From Deltaproteobacteria bacterium (lineage in GTDB: Bacteria; Desulfobacterota; Binatia; UBA9968): a stretch of 8,378 bases of DNA. Positions 6,186 through 8,378 of the stretch are shown piece by piece. Made by a program: the position numbers and the translations under genes. The stretch spans positions 1 through 8,378 of the forward strand of contig JACPDC010000367.1 in the NCBI GenBank assembly GCA_016184235.1, written 5' to 3'. The first letter of the stretch is position 1; the number at the start of each line of letters is the position of its first letter. Below the pieces are notes generated by a model that had not been told where the DNA came from, did not search any database, and saw only the letters and a program-made list of their open reading frames with translations.

Positions 6186-8273
6186 ATGTTACAGGCAACA
6201 ACGATGGCCAAGTATCGCGTGACGGTCGACACCGGCGGGACTTTTTCGGATTTCGTTTTTTTCAATGAGGAAACCGGCGAGATCAGCATCACCAAGGTCT
6301 CCTCGACGCCCAAAGAGCCTTTTCAAGCGGTCCTGAACGGCGTTCAGGAGCTGCTCGACCAGGGAGTGGCGGCGAAAGATATCTCTTTCTTCTGCCACGG
6401 CACCACCGTTGGAACCAACACCCTCCTCGAAGGCAAAGGGGCGAGTACCGGCCTGCTTGTTACAGCCGGCTTTCGCGGCATTTACGAAGTCATGGAGCAG
6501 ACGCGCGGCTACGGGCCGGCGACTTACGATCTCTTCTTTGAGAAGCCCAAGCTGCTCGCCCCACCCTACTACACCGAGGAGATTCCCGAGCGGGTCGACT
6601 TCCGCGGCGAGGTGCTGAAGCCGATCGACATCGAGTCTACGCTCCAGGCGGTGCGCAGTCTCAAGAAAAAACAGGTGGAGTCCGTCGCCGCCTGCCTGCT
6701 CTTTTCCTTCCTAAACCCGAGCCACGAGCTCAAGATCAAAGAGATCATGGAGAAGGAGTTTCCCGAGGCGAGCCTGTCGCTCTCGTGCGAGGTACTGCCG
6801 CAGATCCGCGAGTTCTACCGCATGAGCACGACCGTCATCAACGCCTACATCGCGCCCGTGGTAGGCCGCTACCTCGCGCGGCTGGAAGGACACCTCCGGG
6901 AAATGGGCGTCACTACTCCCAAGCTCTATATCATGCAGTCGAACGGGGGCGTCTCCACTTTCCAGGGCTCGGCCAAAAAAGCCGCCGCCACGGTGCTCTC
7001 CGGCCCGGCCGGAGGGGTCATCGCCTCGCTCGGCATCAGCCAGAGGGCGGGAATAAAAAACATCATCACCTTCGACATGGGCGGGACGAGCTGCGACGTC
7101 GCGCTCATCTCGGACGGCAATCCCGTCATCACCACCCAGGGAAGGATCAACCAGCGCCCCATCTCTCTCCCCATGCTCGACATCCACACGGTGAGCGCGG
7201 GCGGGGGCACCGTCGCGCGCATCGACGCCGTGGGCGGACTGCAGGTCGGACCGGACAGCGCCGGCGCGGATCCCGGACCCATCAGTTACGACCGCGGCGG
7301 CCAGGAGGTCACGATCACGGATGCCAATCTGGTTCTCGGCGTGTTGAGCCCCGACAAATTCCTGGGCGGCAAAATGAAGCTCAACAAGGCCAAGGCGGAA
7401 ATGCTGCTGGAAGAAAAAATCGCGCGCCCCCTGGGATTGAATCTGCTGGAGGCGGCGGACGGAATACTCAAAATCATCAACGTCAAGATGGAGGAGGCGA
7501 TCAAAGCGGTCTCCTCGCAGCGCGGCTACGATATCCGCGATTTCACCCTGGTCGCCTTCGGCGGCGGCGGGCCGATGCACGCGGGAAAAATCGCGCTCGA
7601 CCTCGGTATCCCCTCGCTCCTTATCCCCTTCGCTCCGGGCGTCACTTCGGCGCTGGGACTGCTGATGTCCGACGTCAAGCACGACTACGTGCGCTCGAAG
7701 CTCGTGGCGCTGAAAGAGATCGATCTGGAGGAAGTGAACCGCCTCTTCGCGCAGCTGATCGAACAGGCGCAGGCCGACCTCCGCGCCGAGGGGTTCAACG
7801 ACAACGAAATGGCCCTGCAAGCCTCTCTCGACCTGCGCTACGCCGGCCAAGGATACGAGCTGACGGTTTCCTCTCCCATGCCGCCGCTGAAGCCGACGGA
7901 TCTCGATCTCATGCGCCGGCGCTTCGACAGCCAGCACGAGCAGGCGCACGGCCACAAGGCGGAGTCCGAGCCCGTGGAGCTGGTAAGTCTCCGGTTGGTT
8001 TCGACAGGCCTAGTGCCGCAGGCCAAGCTCTCTCCGGTCAAATCCACGGGCAAGAAACTGGAAGCGGCTAAAACCGGCGAGAGAAAAATCTTTTTCGGCA
8101 AAGAGCACGGCACGCTCAACTGCCGGATCTATTCGAGAAGTCTGCTGGAGCCGGCTCACAAGATAGCCGGCCCGGCGGTGATCGAGCAGATGGACACCAC
8201 CACGGTGATCCACCCCGAGCAGGAAGCGGTAGTGGATAGCTATGGGAACATGATCGTCAAAAACAGGCGATAG
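6186..8273 (+). CDS. hyuA: Hydantoinase/oxoprolinase family protein, HyuA-type (A subunit)
   Basis: A complete 695-residue subunit of the HyuA/oxoprolinase/acetone-carboxylase-beta family. These subunits bind ATP and, with a HyuB partner, activate and open cyclic amides (hydantoins, N-methylhydantoin, 5-oxoproline) in the cytosol. The N-terminal Hydant_A_N domain has the phosphate-binding loop DTGGTFSD (15-22), HGTTVGTNTLLE (71-82), TAGFRGIYEVMEQTRGYGP (93-111) and ERVDFRGEV. The ASKHA-like core has MQSNGGVST (250-258), LSGPAGGV (271-278), ITFDMGGTSCDVAL (294-307), DIHTVSAGGGTVARID (332-347) and SAGADPGP (358-365). The FGGGGPMHA loop is at 458-466 and PFAPGVTSALGLL at 481-493. The start at 6186 is chosen because AAAGGAATC precedes it; an in-frame ATG at 6204 (MAKYRVTVDTGG) matches the usual family N-terminus but has no SD. 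Length is normal and motifs are intact. HyuB is not in the window and would be expected downstream. The TAG stop lies inside a repeat arm. Confidence 0.92.
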   Translation: MLQATTMAKYRVTVDTGGTFSDFVFFNEETGEISITKVSSTPKEPFQAVLNGVQELLDQGVAAKDISFFCHGTTVGTNTLLEGKGASTGLLVTAGFRGIYEVMEQTRGYGPATYDLFFEKPKLLAPPYYTEEIPERVDFRGEVLKPIDIESTLQAVRSLKKKQVESVAACLLFSFLNPSHELKIKEIMEKEFPEASLSLSCEVLPQIREFYRMSTTVINAYIAPVVGRYLARLEGHLREMGVTTPKLYIMQSNGGVSTFQGSAKKAAATVLSGPAGGVIASLGISQRAGIKNIITFDMGGTSCDVALISDGNPVITTQGRINQRPISLPMLDIHTVSAGGGTVARIDAVGGLQVGPDSAGADPGPISYDRGGQEVTITDANLVLGVLSPDKFLGGKMKLNKAKAEMLLEEKIARPLGLNLLEAADGILKIINVKMEEAIKAVSSQRGYDIRDFTLVAFGGGGPMHAGKIALDLGIPSLLIPFAPGVTSALGLLMSDVKHDYVRSKLVALKEIDLEEVNRLFAQLIEQAQADLRAEGFNDNEMALQASLDLRYAGQGYELTVSSPMPPLKPTDLDLMRRRFDSQHEQAHGHKAESEPVELVSLRLVSTGLVPQAKLSPVKSTGKKLEAAKTGERKIFFGKEHGTLNCRIYSRSLLEPAHKIAGPAVIEQMDTTTVIHPEQEAVVDSYGNMIVKNRR

Positions 8274-8363
8274 GCATTAGGCGTTAGGCAATAGTTAAGA
8301 GAAGGAATAAATGGAAAAAGTTTTTGGTCTTTTACTACCGCCTAGTGCCTACCGCCTATCGCC
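8266..8363. repeat. REP-like inverted repeat built on TAGGCNN heptads, downstream of hyuA
   Basis: Arm 1 (8266-8295) reads GGCGA followed by heptads TAGGCAT, TAGGCGT, TAGGCAA and TAGT. Arm 2 (8334-8363), in reverse complement, reads GGCGA, TAGGCGG, TAGGCAC, TAGGCGG, TAGT. The arms match at 24 of 30 positions, and all six differences fall in the variable NN of the heptads. The loop is 38 bases (8296-8333). Arm 1 includes the last five bases and the stop of hyuA. A T-rich TTCTTTGTCTT (8364-8374) follows arm 2, so the transcript could form a terminator-like hairpin. The design resembles dispersed intergenic palindromic (REP/MITE-like) repeats; dispersal cannot be tested in one window. Confidence 0.75.
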
Positions 8364-8378
8364 TTCTTTGTCTTATGA
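8311..8378 (+). CDS. Possible start of the next gene, running off the right edge (uncertain)
   Basis: An ATG at 8311-8313 follows GAAGGAATAA, a fair SD, and is open for 22 codons to the window edge (MEKVFGLLLPPSAYRLS...). Its codons from the eighth onward lie in arm 2 of the heptad repeat, so the encoded residues are repeat sequence, not recognisable protein. A hyuB gene is expected here; MEKV could be its original start with a repeat inserted behind it, or the ATG may simply lie in the repeat loop with the true start beyond the edge. I cannot decide from this fragment. Confidence 0.25.
   Translation, partial: MEKVFGLLLPPSAYRLSPSLSY

Noticed and set aside
6711..8071. Long open frames overlapping hyuA on both strands (414 codons minus, 428 codons plus)
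   Set aside because: They are low-complexity Arg/Gly/Ala/His-rich translations lying wholly inside the well-supported hyuA gene, with no SD or motif.

Overview
The window looks like chromosome of an uncultured, GC-rich (by eye, high-50s percent) Gram-negative-type soil or subsurface bacterium. Two orphan periplasmic solute-binding proteins, two amidohydrolases of unrelated subfamilies, a HyuA-type hydantoinase/oxoprolinase subunit and a HicAB module are a mix common in metagenomic lineages such as Binatota/Desulfobacterota, Rokubacteria or Tectomicrobia. That placement is inference from gene content only; there is no rRNA or other phylogenetic marker here.

Layout. (1) A minus-strand operon runs from about 2836 to beyond the left edge. 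It holds a D-aminoacylase-like amidohydrolase (1071-2771), an arylmalonate-decarboxylase-like gene of the Asp/Glu racemase superfamily (434-1061), and an ABC-transporter solute-binding protein cut by the edge (1-413). Spacing is tight: 9 and 20 bases. The middle gene is broken. It changes frame near 524-528 and lacks about 32 residues, including the region that carries the family's catalytic cysteine. The broken frame stays open and runs in phase into the solute-binding protein gene. (2) A 141-base divergent intergenic region contains a perfect 9-bp inverted repeat whose two arms each contain TTGACA. It separates that operon from a plus-strand amidohydrolase_2-family gene (2913-3935). (3) That gene converges, 4 bases apart, on a minus-strand NMT1/SsuA-type solute-binding protein (3940-4941). 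The latter has a good sigma-70-like promoter with a 14-base dyad in the spacer. (4) A minus-strand NUDIX hydrolase (5020-5418) follows, then a hicA-hicB toxin-antitoxin pair (5530-5987) with ATGA overlap. (5) Divergent from hicA, a complete hydantoinase A gene (6186-8273) ends inside a heptad-based inverted repeat (8266-8363). A possible next start codon (8311) sits in the loop between the repeat arms.

Together the metabolic genes suggest scavenging of amide, cyclic-imide or carboxylate compounds. HyuA/HyuB enzymes open cyclic amides such as hydantoin or 5-oxoproline, D-aminoacylase relatives cleave N-acyl or N-carbamoyl D-amino acids, and the Asp/Glu racemase superfamily includes racemases and malonate decarboxylases. 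The two binding proteins would capture substrates, but no permease or ATPase gene is visible. The substrate link is inference. I saw no CRISPR array, RNA gene, insertion sequence or clear new multi-gene system. The most notable signals are the broken decarboxylase gene with its accidental in-frame fusion, the heptad inverted repeat after hyuA, and the symmetric elements in two promoter regions.
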